Assembly (NCBI RefSeq): GCF_964204865.1
Contig: NC_135252.1
Location: forward strand, 13,661,383-13,725,382
DNA: 64,000 bases
Direction: 5' to 3'
DNA from: Styela clava
Taxonomy: Eukaryota; Chordata; Ascidiacea; Stolidobranchia; Styelidae
Below are positions 37,549 through 51,100 of the stretch, one piece after another (position 1 is the first letter of the stretch; each line of letters opens with the position of its first letter). Made by a program: the position numbers and the translations under genes. Under the pieces are notes generated by a model that had not been told where the DNA came from, did no database searches, and saw only the letters and a program-made list of their open reading frames with translations.

Positions 37549-40500
37549 ATGACTTTGAAGTGTAGAGTATTTCTTTTGGATGTATCTGAAGTACAATTTG
37601 AGGTGAAGAAGAAGGACAAAGGTGCGGTATTGATGCAAAGGGTGTTCCGTCATTTGAACTTAGTCGAAGAAGACTATTTCGGATTGATTATCAAAGGAAC
37701 TGACTTACAAAAAGTATGGCTAGATTCGGAAAAGAAAATAAAGAATCAGATAAGCAAGTAAGAGAGTGAAGTAAATGTGCAAATTTGTGAATGGGTTAAA
37801 CACAGTTGGTATTTGATTATCTATTCCGGATGTTACAATTACCATGAGCATTTATTTTGCACTTTTGATACAGATAAGCTCACTATATTTGCATACTTTG
37901 TTATTGTTCGTTGCACCTCTGTAGAAGTAAGCATCCAACTCACAGAAATACAAATATATATAAATATACCTATATAGATAATGCAAGCAAGTGATCACGC
38001 CGAATATTTTGCTTGTTACAGACGATCATGAGTTAGGAGAAGATTGAATGAGCAACTTCCCAAAATCATGTGGAGTAATTTGGCGCCGTTAATTTCATAC
38101 ATAACGATTTAATGTTAAGGAAAAATTTGTTTGGTTTGCATAAAAAAAAACATCCACATTATTCCAACCTGGTTTTTAATTAATTGGATTTTTTTTTTTT
38201 TTGTTTTTTGATTGAGTTTCTCTTAGGCTAAGTTTCTAACACTGTGGCAATAACCTAACTTAGCCAGAGTAAGTCGTGGGGAGATAACAGGATAGTACCA
38301 CTGGCTCAAATAATATATTTGTTATATTGCTAGTTCACGCTGGATAGATTACAAAAAACGCAAAGTTTACCATCTGACATTGACGCTTATAGGCAGGTAA
38401 ATTAACGGACACTGATTTTGTCTCATTATTGACGGTTGGAATTTTTCTTTTGCCTATTTGGCATTTCCTTTCTTCATTTAATTACTCTCTTTCGCTCGTG
38501 ATTGCTGCTACGTGATATTAGGTTTGATGCAAAGCTCGTCGAATTTTAACGATGATTTTAGACAAATTCATATTCTTGCTATATACTACATTTTACTTGT
38601 AGTTTTTGAATATTCTCTTTCTCTCTACTTCCATTTCTACGGCTTTGTAGTTTCATTTACTATCAGAGAAATAAAATATATTAATATTTTGATTCTTTTG
38701 TCATGAAAGTTTGCAAAGTATTATTGGATGTTCGTCCGACCAATCGACAGCAAGGGCAATTATACCAAGGTATCATTCCACTTTTCAATAACATTACTGA
38801 CATTATTTTGATACACTAATCGACTTTCAGGTCGAGATAAAATTTTTAAATCGATGATTGGAGCCTAAGTCGGTGCACCCTCATTGCCAAAATGGCGTTG
38901 GATGTACGAACCTAAAAATGCAACATTTTTCGTTCTGTCCCGTAAATGTAAACCATTCTAAGAGTGGTAAGATTGACGAGTTTGAAAGTCATTGGATGGG
39001 GCCGATAGTAAAACGGGTAAGAAACCCCGGTATAAGTCAATTAAAGTATATTATACCCTTTTAGTTCAATAATTTATCTTTATGTAGGCTTACCATACGT
39101 CCCGCTTTAGGCGGGACAGTCCCGCTTTTTAGCGTCTTGTCCCGCCGTCCCGACAAGTCAGCAAAAAGATGGCGTTCAGCCATCCTTCATAATACACGAA
39201 CATGTTCTCGTTACTGTTGCTGCTGTGTAGCGCAACGCTAGCCTACTTACTGAAGGTGAATGCGGTATTTTGTTCGTTTCCCGCTAACATTGTTAGCGAA
39301 CGTATCACATTGGAAGTCAATTCTAATTGGTCCTGTTCGGACGTTCACGTGAATGCAACCTTGAACAACGTCGTTTTGAAATTGTTATCTAGAAAAAAGC
39401 ATGCTTGGGCGAATAAGTAAATTTTCAATGCCTGAAAACGGCAGACTATTTCATTATTCCTCATTCCTTTTGCTGCACATAAAAAATCTTAATTCGGATC
39501 ATTTGTATCGTTAGCGTCTATTCCTTTCTATTTTTCGAACTGAACCCGATATTTAGACATAGAATATGCGCATGAACTCTCGATGACAATATGGTCAATG
39601 GACAGCCGAGATGGCTTTAAATGTATATAGGACTATCCCTACGTAGTAAAATCGGAAACTGTAAAGTTACAGGATCACAGCTAAGGGGTCGTGTCTTTGG
39701 AGGAGTCCCGCTTTGAAGTAAAAAAAAAATATGGTGACCCTATATTTATGTTCATTATTCTATTCCAGAAGTGGAAAGCTGGAATTTCAATTTGCCGTCA
39801 AGTACTATCCGACAACTCCTACAAATCTGAAAGAGGACATCACCAGGTAGGTAACGGCTGCATTAGAACTGATACAGTGCAATGTCCGAAAAAATTATGT
39901 ACTATTGTTGTATCTCTGAAGTTATTACAGGTCAGTGGGTGCCTGTGCATATCAAATGTATCTATTCAAGCATTTGCTCTTTTATATTAATGTTTCCAAA
40001 TTATTCCTAATGCAAGTTAAGTATTGTGTTTATAAGACAAATTTGAACTTTACCTGCGGTAGTGTTTTGCTGAAATGTAAAAACTGACTTTGAAGAAATT
40101 TGAGATCATACTGGTCCAAGCATAGACATAGCATAGATGATATGTATTTCTGCATTTTGTATAAGCAATAAATATTTCATTTGGAATATTCGTGGTATTC
40201 ACCATAGCTAACATGTTGATACGCGCAATGGTAATTCAGTAATATGACATGTGTTTTTTGTGGTAATTAGATGGATTTAATCTATTGTAAATCTTTATTT
40301 TGTTGTTTTGATTTCATTCGAAATAACGCGTAACAGAACACCGATATCAGCGTACATAAACACGTGATCACTGTTCGAAAATAAAACTAGTAATTTTGTA
40401 TTCATTTGTTATGCCTATGAAACAAAAGACCGAATTCCTTTTAACATTTTACGCGTGTCACATCATTGTGCAGAATAATAGAAATCTGCTATACCTAACT

Positions 40501-43500
40501 GGCATCCAACAGTAATCGAATTAAATAATTCTGAAAATTTACTAACATGGTTCTCTCTAACGTGCGCAACTGCGCAGTACCACCGTTTCATTTGCGCAGT
40601 AAAATGTCATTGTCGCGCACTTGCAACGTTTCCAAAGCGTGGCACATCATATTTTCTAAAGCCTAATAATCAATCAGCTACATATCAAGATCCAGCCATC
40701 AACATGGACAAAGTGTATAAACATTGGGAAAGCACGGAAACAGGGAGAAGCTATTATAACTAAATGTTTAATTTATTCTAATCCTGATAATATATTATAC
40801 TATTTGTAAATAATTTGGGACTAAACCTTGAAAAAAATCATACTCACTAAAGCAAACATGTGCTCCGCGTAAAATTTTCTCAAAGGGAACACTGTTTACT
40901 AGCGTATGGCCATCAACTCCACAAATACCGAAGTAACACAGAACACTGGAATTCATCAAATTTTTATGCAGGGAATTCTTGAATCAAACATTTGCCTTCG
41001 ACTTAATATGCGATACGAGCGCATAATTTTGGTCAACATAATTTTTTATCGATGGGGTTCGTGGTCGTCCGGCTTTTTCTTATTCGTTCACGACCAAAGT
41101 ATGTCTTTTGTGGTCATTGGAACTTTATTATTCATGATTTTTAGGTATCAGCTCTGCCTTCAGTTAAGAAAAGACCTTGCTACAGATTTGTCATGTTCAT
41201 TGGATGACCTTGCTGATATATTGTCTTACTGGCTCCAGTCAGAATATCAAGGAAGCGAAGACAATGCACAAACTGTTAAAGACTGTCTCAAAGAGTTTGA
41301 AAGTCTCCCATCTGAAGTATCAACAAAAGAATTCACTGACAAGGTTCTATCTTTATATCGTAAAAGGCGTGATATGTCATCTGCAGAAGCAGATGTGCAA
41401 TTTCTTCTTAAAACGTCCGGCTTAGCAATGTATGGAATTCATTTCTTCGAAGGAAAAAACACAGCAGGAGCCAAAATACGTGTTGGAATAGGAGCGAAGG
41501 GAGTCATAGAAAAACTCGGCGACAGATCCACAATATCCCATCCGTGGAATCGAATAAAAAACGTTGTATACAAAGACAATAAATTTAAAATAAAACTTTT
41601 ACGACCGCCATCTAACGGTGATCCGCGATTAAAGAAATCGTTCATCTTCGACTCGGAAAAACAAGTTTATTTAATTTGGAGAAATGCTGTTGATCATCAT
41701 GTGTTCTTCCGAATAGGGGAGAAAGATAAGAAGCCCAAACCGACTGCCGGGAGTGGAAAGAAGCCCAAGTAAGAACACAGAAGAGTGTTTCGTAGCATGC
41801 CGGCTTTCTTTGTCCAGTAGAAAAACAGAGAATTAAGGAATTTTCGAATTTAAATTTTATTCAATCTTGGCGTTATATATATATCGCAAATTTTAATATT
41901 TAGCCACATGATCATATCTTTTTCCAATTGGTATTTGGTGAAAAAGAATCGTTCAATCAAGGGCAAAAAAAATATTTAGAAAGCCAAACTTGATCACTAA
42001 AATTGTAATAACGCAAAAGATTATTAGTGATTGCAACATATTTCCGTCACTGCCAACTCAAGGTTTAATGTCTTTCCTACATTTAAAAGGTGCCCATACA
42101 ACACTAATCCAAACACGTTAAAATATCTTTTACCTTTCGTTTCAACTTGCAGGAAACGACCATCATTGCTCAGAAGACTCAGTTCTAAAAAGAAAAAAAC
42201 AAAAACTGAATCTGATGTACAAGAAGAAAGTGATAACATAAAACGACTTCAACCTACGGTGGTAAAGAATGTTTCATTTGTGATTAAACATTTATGAAAG
42301 TGCAGTGTCATTTAAACGATACTTTTTTCATGATATACTCACAAAACATATTGAGTTCTACACGGCAAAAGCTATTTCAATTCTAACTTTTTCAATTCTA
42401 AATTTTTCAGACTCGCCAAGGCACATTGCGTGGTCGCCCCCTTAGTCAGCTAAGTACATCTCAATCATCAGTTTCTACTGAACTTCCAGCCGAAGCAACA
42501 TATACTATATCTCAAGAACCCCAAGCGGAGTCCGACGCTTCTTCAATTCCCGATGAAACAAAGCCCCATGTAATCGATTTCGGGGAAAAGAGTGACGTTC
42601 CGCGTGAAAATGCCGACAAGAATTCCACAACCAAACCGCAACAAGAATCAGAGAGTGTAGACGGGAGAGAATACAAAGATGAAGATTTAATGGAAGCTGT
42701 CATTGGGAAAATGGACGGCACGGCAAGTGGTGGATCTTCAACGTTACTTCTTACAGAGACTATTCTTGAAGAAGATGAAGATCAAGACGCACATATAGCA
42801 TTACCTTCGCCGCGAAAACGAGTTCCTCCTGTAAGCTACGCCCGACTGAAAAGCGACGATGATTCTCACGACTTTGCACCGTTACAGACTTCAAATGAAA
42901 TGATGCAACAGATCCAACATGCAGGCAGTCTTCTAGAAACCGATTTAGACGCAGAGGTCGTGTTAAGTCCCAAACCACTTGAAGAACCCGGAAGCCTCAG
43001 CGAAAAAGAATTTGAATTTGAGCGCTGCAAAACACAAAAAGAAGAAATTCGTTACGGAAAGCGCACTGTACTTATTGAAGACACGAAAACAGAGGAACAG
43101 TACACGGAAGTTTGGGAAGAGATTGAAGTTGAACCGGCATCTCCCCATCGCAAACATGAGGTTTCAGATGTATCTACCAGAACACCACAAAAAGACACCA
43201 TTGTCAAATCACCAGAGGAAATAAATACGAAAACAGGCGATGTCTCTGATAATTCCTCGACTGCCAGTTCTCATGAAGGAGAGGTTCATTTCAATGCCCA
43301 AGGATATGTTCAAATGCCTCCAATATATGAAGTCAAACCGAGCGAAACGGAAGAGGCCCCACTACCTGTTTTTGATGATTTACATAAAAATGAAACTTCG
43401 CCTTTACAAGGTGAATATAGTGGTGATCAAACAAAATTCAATTACGAAGAAGAGTCAAAAGACAAGTACGGAATAGAAACTGCATTATCAGATGAAGAAA

Positions 43501-46500
43501 TGCATACCGTGTCGGGGTACAATGAACGTTTCCTACAGATTGAAGAGCAACTTCCAGATGACGAGAAACAACAACTTAGTCCAGAAATACAAGAAGTTGC
43601 GGATAAGCAACAATCTTCGGAACAAATTGATGAAAAATCAAGGCTTAGATATGACACTAACACATATACATTTAGTTACAACTATGATGAAGAAGATAAA
43701 CATGATTTGGAACCACACGACTCTTTAGAAGACCAGTTAGAAACAACTGAATACAAATCCGACCACCAAACTAATCGTGACACATCCTACAACGAGTATG
43801 ACAAAGAAGAAACCTCCAGTATAGACGAGAAGTTCACGAGCATTAAAGAATATGTGCCGGACAAAAAAGTACAATCTAGTGAAGAAGAGTCTGACGAAGA
43901 AAGTCGGTATTCGGGAGATGACCATTTCAAATCATTACTTGATTCTCAGGTTAAAGATAGGCTTGAAACTGATGTGGAATTTTATGAAGTATCCCAAACA
44001 ACAAGTTATGTCCCCCTGGCCGATATTGCAGACGAGGAAGAACGTATTATAGTACAAAAGCGAGATTCCGAAAAAGACGATTATCAAGTAGGTGAGATCA
44101 ATGAATCTTGGAAAACGCCCCAGGCTGAATACTATGTATCTCGTGGTACTTCTGAAAATAAAGACGATGATATAAATATAGAAATACCAAGCTTGGAGTT
44201 AACTTCTCCTACATCTACAATAGAAAGAATTACGAGTGGTCGTATTTCGTATGTCGGCATGACGGAAGAACCAATAAAAGATGAGAAAAATGATGTAGAA
44301 GAACATGAGGACAACGAATATGGGAGAGATTCATATGAAAGTGATTCTACTGTAAAAGACGACTACGAATCAAATGAATACTATGGTTCTTCTAAGGTTG
44401 TTCTTGCTTCAACCAAAAAAGTTGCAGATGAAATTCCACCACCACCCGCACACGGAATAGGAGACGAATTACAAACCAGGGAAGACTTTGAACTCAGTTC
44501 CCTTGGTATAGGAGTTTCATATAAAAGCATGAACGGAGCCAGGTTGCCGTACGCAGCGGCAAGTACAACTGCTGCGACTATCGGGGATGATGATGATCTT
44601 TCACTGAACGAACTTGACGATGGAATTTTATACGAAGAGGAACGTTCAAGAAGCCCAGAAGAACGCGGTGGGTTTAGCTATGAGGAAACAGAGAAAATTG
44701 AGTTTGCTGAAGAATCAGAAACGAGAGAAATTCAACAAAGTCCACAAGATTCAACAAGCAGGAGCACAAGTTTGTCTGATATAACGGACAATACTGATGA
44801 GCTGCTCCAGCCTGATATTTTAGAAAAGACGTGGTCATATGGGGCTGGGCTAGATGAAGATAGTGAATTATTCCAAATATTGTTTCGAACACCGCCGTTG
44901 AAGAGACGTCAACGTAGAAATCGATCAGAGATCAACCCGCACGAAGTTCGTCAAGGCAAGCATGAGGCGATCGCTTTTAAAAGTACATCAGACGAAATTC
45001 CGGTTAGTCCAAGGCGGAGAGAAAATTTGAGCAGAAGGCCTTTCATTCCAAGTTGGCCTTTTGATCCTGCATCCTTGTTGAATTCTCGTAATTTGGAGGA
45101 TTTGGATAAAGAAGCCATTCTGGCAGCGATGGAAGCACAAAAAGAATTAGCCGATGAAGACAGAAGAATTGAAGAAATGGAAATGATGGAAGACGTTGAA
45201 TTGTCCTCGCCAGAAATTCCAGACAGCAAATATTATTCAGCTCCTCCGGGCGATTCACATTTGCCGAATTATCGTGATTGTTTTCCACCATCGATTTCAA
45301 GTCGGGACAATTCTCCATCTAACGATAAAGAAAAAGGGGAAAGTTATCAAAGACTTGATTACGCAAGACCGCCCATAAAATCTGACATTATAGAACAATG
45401 TGAGGAGAAATTTGATTTGGTCAGCAAAATAAAAATTCGTTCTAGGTCACCTTCTGCGTCTCCGCGTATGGTTGGTGAAGAATTTATTCCTGGGATTCCG
45501 GATTTTGCTCAAAGTGTTATTCCATATCAGCTAGAGAGCACGGAATCTATTGAGAATACACAAGAAGTTTCTGAAACAGCGATGCCTCAATATGTCGAGG
45601 AAGAAATTGACCCCGAATCTTTAAAATTTCCGAAGCCAATCCTCAAGTTCTCAGCACCAAAAGAAAAGAAAGAATGCCTCAAATATCGTTATTCTCCTCC
45701 AGCAGGTGAGAAACAGAACCAAGATGACCAAAGTCTTTCTACATCAGAGGCTTCTGTGGAATCTGGAACGGACGAAACGCAAAGTATCACTATAATTTCA
45801 CAACCTCTTCCTGAAAACCTGCAGGCGCCGGCTGCAGATATGCAAACTTCACAGCATGTTACATCTTCGGGGAGAAGCACCCCACAGTCTGCTACGGGAG
45901 GAAACTCCAGTCAATCCGAAGGCTCGTCTTCGAAATCTTCATCTTCCAGTTTTCCACGATTCATTCACAGCGTTTTTCCTCTTCGACGATCCTCATCTAA
46001 CGCGAAACCTCGAGGTCGCAGTAAGACACGAAAGAAGCACGAAAATAAAGTGACAAAGCAAAAAAATAAGAAAAAACCAAGATCAAAAAGCAAAGACAAA
46101 AAGAGCAATCAGTCCAAAATTCTACCAACCATTCAAGTTACAAGTCCTTCCAGCCCAGATGGTCTTTTAGCCTTTCCGTCCCACCCACACTATAGAGCTC
46201 TTCCTTACCAGCAGCAGACAAACAGTCTTTCTCCGGAAACAGCTCAGGTATAGTTAGTTTTACGCCAATAAAAATTTGTAACCTAACGTGAGTATATTAC
46301 GTTCTCCTAGTTTGCAAATGGTAAAATGACCACTATGTTATATATGCTTAGATAAAATTTTGGGAGTCATATGGGTTTCATAACGAAATTTTTAAATAAA
46401 AAGGCCTCTTCGAATAAGGAATATTGCATTAACTGCAATGAAAGCTGTTGTGGGTTCTTACAAAACATTAGTTTTCTTGTCAAGTAGACTTTCCATAGGA

Positions 46501-46933
46501 ATCTGTTATTTTTTCTGAGCCGATTTTTCATTTGTTTTCAGTCTACAATTTCGGGGGATATTTCAGCACAAGTATACGTTTTAAGGTTGATAAGAAAATT
46601 CGGTCCTCCTGAAGTATGCGCACCAAGCTGAACTCTAACTTGGTATACAACCTAAGCTCAGGTTGTGCGCCATCTTGGTGCGCATACTTCAGGAGGTCCG
46701 AAAATTCTAATATTTCTCTGAACAATATCATCTTACAAATGTGAATTTTTTTCATGAAATTTTTGTTATTTTACATTCTTTCGGATGGCTTCATCGACAA
46801 AATATTACAATTTCAGACTCAACTTCACTGTCAATATGATCAAGAAAGTTTGGATAAAATAGTTCTCTCAGAAAGTGACGACGCACATTCAGATTCTGAT
46901 GCTCCAGTGACCGCTCGAAAAATTGAAAAATAA
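37549..46933 (+). CDS. FERM / band 4.1 family protein with a giant acidic tail
   Basis: Six exons: 37549-37757, 39769-39846, 41145-41768, 42153-42261, 42411-46247, 46817-46933, phases consistent, product about 1,657 residues. The FERM domain fills residues 1 to about 290. The F1 lobe has LLDVSEVQFEV, the EEDYFGL signature and KYYPTTPTNLKEDITR. The F2 lobe has SYWLQSEYQG, and the F3 lobe ends with DHHVFFRI. FERM proteins link membrane proteins to the actin-spectrin cortex. After it come a basic KRPSLLRRLSSKKKK stretch (about 304-330), then about 1,200 residues rich in Glu, Asp, Ser and Thr that look disordered, then a Lys/Arg-rich segment near 1,530-1,580. The start is the ATG that opens the F1 lobe; a further 5' coding exon cannot be excluded. 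The subfamily (EPB41L or FRMD) is not resolved. Confidence 0.82.
39085..39742. mobile_element. hAT-type non-autonomous element in FERM intron 1
   Basis: The ends are TAGGCTTACCATACGTCCCG and, inverted, TAGGGTCACCATA, similar to what I remember of Tip100/Zaphod-like hAT termini. Flanking 8-bp direct repeats are TCTTTATG (39077-39084) and TATTTATG (39743-39750), 7 of 8 matching, the hAT target length. GCGGGAC-rich subterminal repeats lie inside both ends. No transposase is seen. The right end is only 26 bp from exon 2. Confidence 0.7.
42411..46247 (+). other. 3,837-bp coding exon (FERM protein tail)
   Basis: A single open exon of 1,279 codons in phase 0 at both ends. It is dominated by Glu, Asp, Ser, Thr and Tyr, with many potential phosphorylation motifs and no recognisable folded domain. 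Near its end comes a Ser-rich run and then a Lys/Arg-rich segment (about 46005-46115). If the last intron is retained, translation stops one codon later at TAG (46251-46253). Confidence 0.85.
46601..46700. mobile_element. Palindromic element, copy 3, in the last FERM intron
   Basis: This 100-bp imperfect palindrome has outer arms of 27 bp (46601-46627 and 46674-46700) that differ at one position. They include GAAGTATGCGCACCAAG. The inner part carries CAACCT and CAGGTTGTGCGCC. The same arms occur at 8217-8310 and 10660-10740, which makes it a repeat family. The single RNA strand would fold into a strong hairpin inside the intron. Confidence 0.85.
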
Positions 46934-48124
46934 GGGATTGATTCAATATATTATGTCCACTGTCCAAAATGAACTTTACCATTTTTGCTTGCAATATTTG
47001 TTTTATATAAATGCATAGAATCCGAGCAATAGCTTATATGCATGGCTTATAAGCATGGCATGGCTTGCTCTTTTTATGTACATTTATATTTTAAACACAT
47101 AGGTTATCTATTATGTAATTAAGTCGAAGTCCGCATTTGCGTATAATTTAAATAATATAACGTACCTATCCATCACAGAAACATCTTTTTTCAAATAATA
47201 TCAATGTTTTATATTTTATTACAGTTTAATTCAGAAAAGTATCAAATGATATTGATTGTATTGCTAAAGCAACAATAGCTTAGCAGATAATACTTGCCCC
47301 TTCGAATATCAGACTTTTCGAAATCATTCAAGCTCTGAACCTATTTGTTGATTACGATACCAACAGCCATCGAATATTAGACAAATTTGTAGTTCAAATA
47401 AGGTCAATAGATAGACATAACATTATACCATGAGCAGATATTGATTCATTTTCATATTTACTACCATATTATTCTATTATAGTAAATATTGTATATTTGT
47501 TGCATTCTTATGTATTTATAGTGAGAATAAACTATTTGTAGTAGATCGTCATTGAGAAGTTAATAAAAGCTAGACAGCGTAGTATAGACAGCGCATAGAA
47601 AGTTTAAAGCTTCTGCTCATTGGGCCTTGAAAATTACAGTTATATATATATATTTATAGATCGAAATCCAAAATACTTACTTCTGTGGGAAATGTCTCTG
47701 AAGGTAACTAATCGAATGCGATTTATTTTTAGTGTGCTAGTCTTTTTAATTGAATAAGCGTTAATCTGATCCTACTAATTCTAAATCCATATCAGTTGTT
47801 TTCGCACAAACGCTTTAGGTGTGTGTTTGTGTTTTACCAAACATGAAACTTAGACCTTCAGGCAACAACAGAGGTGGGTGTTCAGAGCCACTACTTAAAC
47901 AACTCAGTTCGTAAACTGCTTAGATGCTGGACTCTAGTTGAACTTCGTGAACGGACATGAAATGTCCCAATTCGGATTCACAAGCAAAGTAGTACTACGA
48001 ATTAACTGTAGGATAACATGCTTCATACATGTCGGGGTTAATTAAAATACTTGTACTTGCACCCTTCAAGAAAGTTAGGAAAGAGTTTTCGATGCACGAA
48101 CTATGAAGTTTGGTTTGTAAATTT
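46934..48124. other. Region between the convergent FERM and receptor genes
   Basis: It holds the two 3' UTRs. On the plus strand AATAAA occurs at 47526-47531. On the minus strand one occurs at 47722-47727. No further gene was recognised. Confidence 0.5.
47526..47531 (+). terminator. Possible poly(A) signal of the FERM gene
   Basis: AATAAA about 590 bp after the proposed stop at 46933. Position only; no other support. Confidence 0.3.
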
Positions 48125-51100
48125 TCAGTGCGTTGGTGAACTGAATTTGCCGTTTTCGTTTGCTTGTTTATGTTGGAAAGCCAGTCTTTCATTCTTTAGC
48201 ATCGGTTGTAGAAACAAACTTGTGGTTCCAATAATGCAACCAATCACAAATATGCACAGAAAAATTCGATCGATAACCATGGCAACGTATTTCCAGTCAT
48301 TGACGACCTTGAAGTAAATTAAGAAAGCAATTAATCCAAAAATATTGACGCATTACAAAATATCAATCACAAAGGGCACGGACAAATAAGTATAGACTCA
48401 ACAAAACAGCGGGAGAAAAGGAGTTTTGGTGCAAATTTTTTATTGGGAGTCCTCGGGTTACGACGGTTGCGACTTACGATGTTTCGAGGTTACAAACGCG
48501 CACTCCATAACGCTGTTTCGAGGTTACAAACGCGCACTCCATAACGCTGTTTCGAGGTTACGAACGCACTTAACGAACATATACAGATATAAAAGATAAT
48601 ACTGTACTGTAATATCTAAGCCTATAAACTGGATCATTGTGATCAAGAAAATCAGTGCTCTGGGCTCATTGGTTTTCGTTATTTACATCGTAAATGACGT
48701 GACCAATTGCGAACTATTATGATTATGAACGAATAATCACTAAGCTTCAGTAACATGGTACAGTACAGTACAGTACTGTAAACAGTTCCAGTGATACAGT
48801 ATACTGTACACAGTTTCAGTGATACTGTACGTCATTTTGGTTGTTTAAGCCGGTTTTTTCGTAACTTGTTTGATCGTTTTTTTTACTTTTGCCCTTTGTT
48901 ATGGACTCAAAGCAAAAAAAAATATGTTAAGATACTGTACAGTGTTTGCTTTTATTCACGTGATGTGGAATTGTTTTCTGTTTTTCTAATAAAGATCTTA
49001 TTTGCATTTTTTGTACATTTTATTAGTGTACAGTACCATACTTTACAATACAGTACGATGTGTATAGAGTAATTCATGCACTGTACCACTCACTGTACAG
49101 TATATAATGTTCTGACTTACACTGAAATTCGGGTTAGGCTACACCGAGTCTCAGGAACGGAACTGCGTCGTAAGTCAAGGACTCCTGTATTTTTTTTCTA
49201 GTTATTTGCGACCATGCTTTTTATTTACTATTTCGATAAAAGTATACTAAAGCATGACTTACATCACTGGCGTCGTCCTCTCTTTGCATATGTTTAGCAA
49301 TGTAAGTTACTCCGTCAATTGCTCTTTTCACATCCGCAGAAAAACAATGCTGTGTGGTTTGTTCGGACCGTCCTGCGTTATGTCCATCCTGTGTCGGCAA
49401 TGATCTGATTTTATCTCTGTATGACTGAAATATACCAAAAGTTATGTCATTACTGAAAATGAAAAGCCTTTTTCGAAGACTGACGCTTGTTACAGATCAA
49501 TGAAGCTTTGTACATGTGGGAAAAGTTTTAAATAGATCCCTTCTTGCTACACTTGAAAGCAGGGGTTGAACAGAGAGTATTTACACTTCTTTGAAGGTGA
49601 TTCACATGTTTACCAATGCTGAACGAAAGTTTTACCGCATGGGAATATGTTGTTTATGATCACGCGCGTTTGCCTGATGCCATTCAGCATTTTTTCGTAA
49701 TTATGCACACTTCGTATAGTGGGTGTACTTAGCTTGTTTCGCTTGGAGCAACAAGCGAGACTCATGCGTTTCACCAGATCGCGTTGTTGTAATATGGCAT
49801 TGCGAGATTAATTGAATTAAACTGCCATCGACTGCTCTAGAATCGGTAGATAACTGTGGACACTGTGCTGTCCTTGAGACCAGGGCTGGATAAACCATTA
49901 TGCAAAATAAGCACTTGCTTATGGCACCAAGAGAAAGGGGACACCACAGAAATTTCCATAGTGAAAATTTCAATGTCGATTAGTGGTTAATGAAAGTGAG
50001 TTGGTCTGATGACGATTTTTAACAGTATAGTACCTCATTGCGTCAGTCGTCAAACATTTGAATAGCATTTCACCGTTACTTCAATTCTTTTGATAAGCGT
50101 TAGTCGTTAAACGTTTGAATAGCATTTCGCGTAACTTCAATACTGTTGAAAAGCGTCAGTCGTTGAACATTTGAATAGCATTTCACAGCAACTTCAATAC
50201 TGTTAAAAACCGTCAGTCGTTAAACGTTCAAATAACATTTGTCTGTTACTTCGATAATGTTAAAAAGCGTCAGTTGTTAAACGTTTAATTAGCATTCGTC
50301 CGTAACTTCAATACTGTTAAAAAGCGTCAGTCGTTAAATCTTTATAACATTTCGCCGTTACTTCGTTACTGTTATAAAGTGTCAGTCGGTAAATGTTTAA
50401 GTAGTATTTCGCCGTACTGTCATATTCAATTTCACCGAAAATATTAGTTTGAATTACAACGCGAGACTAACTCTAAGATGCTGGCGAATTTATAGGCGTA
50501 TAATAATGCGAGCCAGGGCTGAATTAACCATCAAGCAAAATGAGCACCAAGAAAAGGCGCACCACAGAAATTTTCATTAGTGCGTCAGTGTTCCATGAGA
50601 TAATTAGTCAGCCGATTCAGACCTCAATATTGACCCAGTTGAAATAAATTTTGCTTATTTTCTTTCTCAAGTACCAATTCAAATAGCTTTATTAAAGTTT
50701 GTAGATATGAGAATTGTTTTCGAAAAATATCATGTAAATTAATCCTAATTTCGTATTCCATCAGTACTATCTATATACTGAAACTTACTTATTCAATTTC
50801 AGATAGCCTAGAACACTAGTTACATTCTCATTATTATGTTTTTTTTTATATATATAGGGCATCAAAGTTTCAAGTGCTCAGGACCCTGCCTGAGACCCTT
50901 GCGGTAAGAACAGGCCTTGGAGCAATCATTATCCCTAAAATTGTTTCATCGCCGTAGTGTAGTCTAATCTAGTGTAGAGGCATCATTGCAACAAACTTAT
51001 TTCGGAGATAATGACTTATTTCAGATAAAATAACGATTTGCGGGAAGCATCATCAACTTGTGAAAAACGGGATTACTTCGGTTTGTAGAGTTCTTCGTCC

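Noticed and set aside
42979-43224. Several short frames inside 42.4-46.2 kb on both strands
   Set aside because: They are shadows of the long FERM-tail exon, whose frame is open over 1,279 codons and joins the neighbouring exons in phase.
48760-48830. Run of ACAGTACAGTACAGTACTGTA as a regulatory palindrome
   Set aside because: It is low-complexity sequence inside a transposon-like element and has no sign of a specific site.
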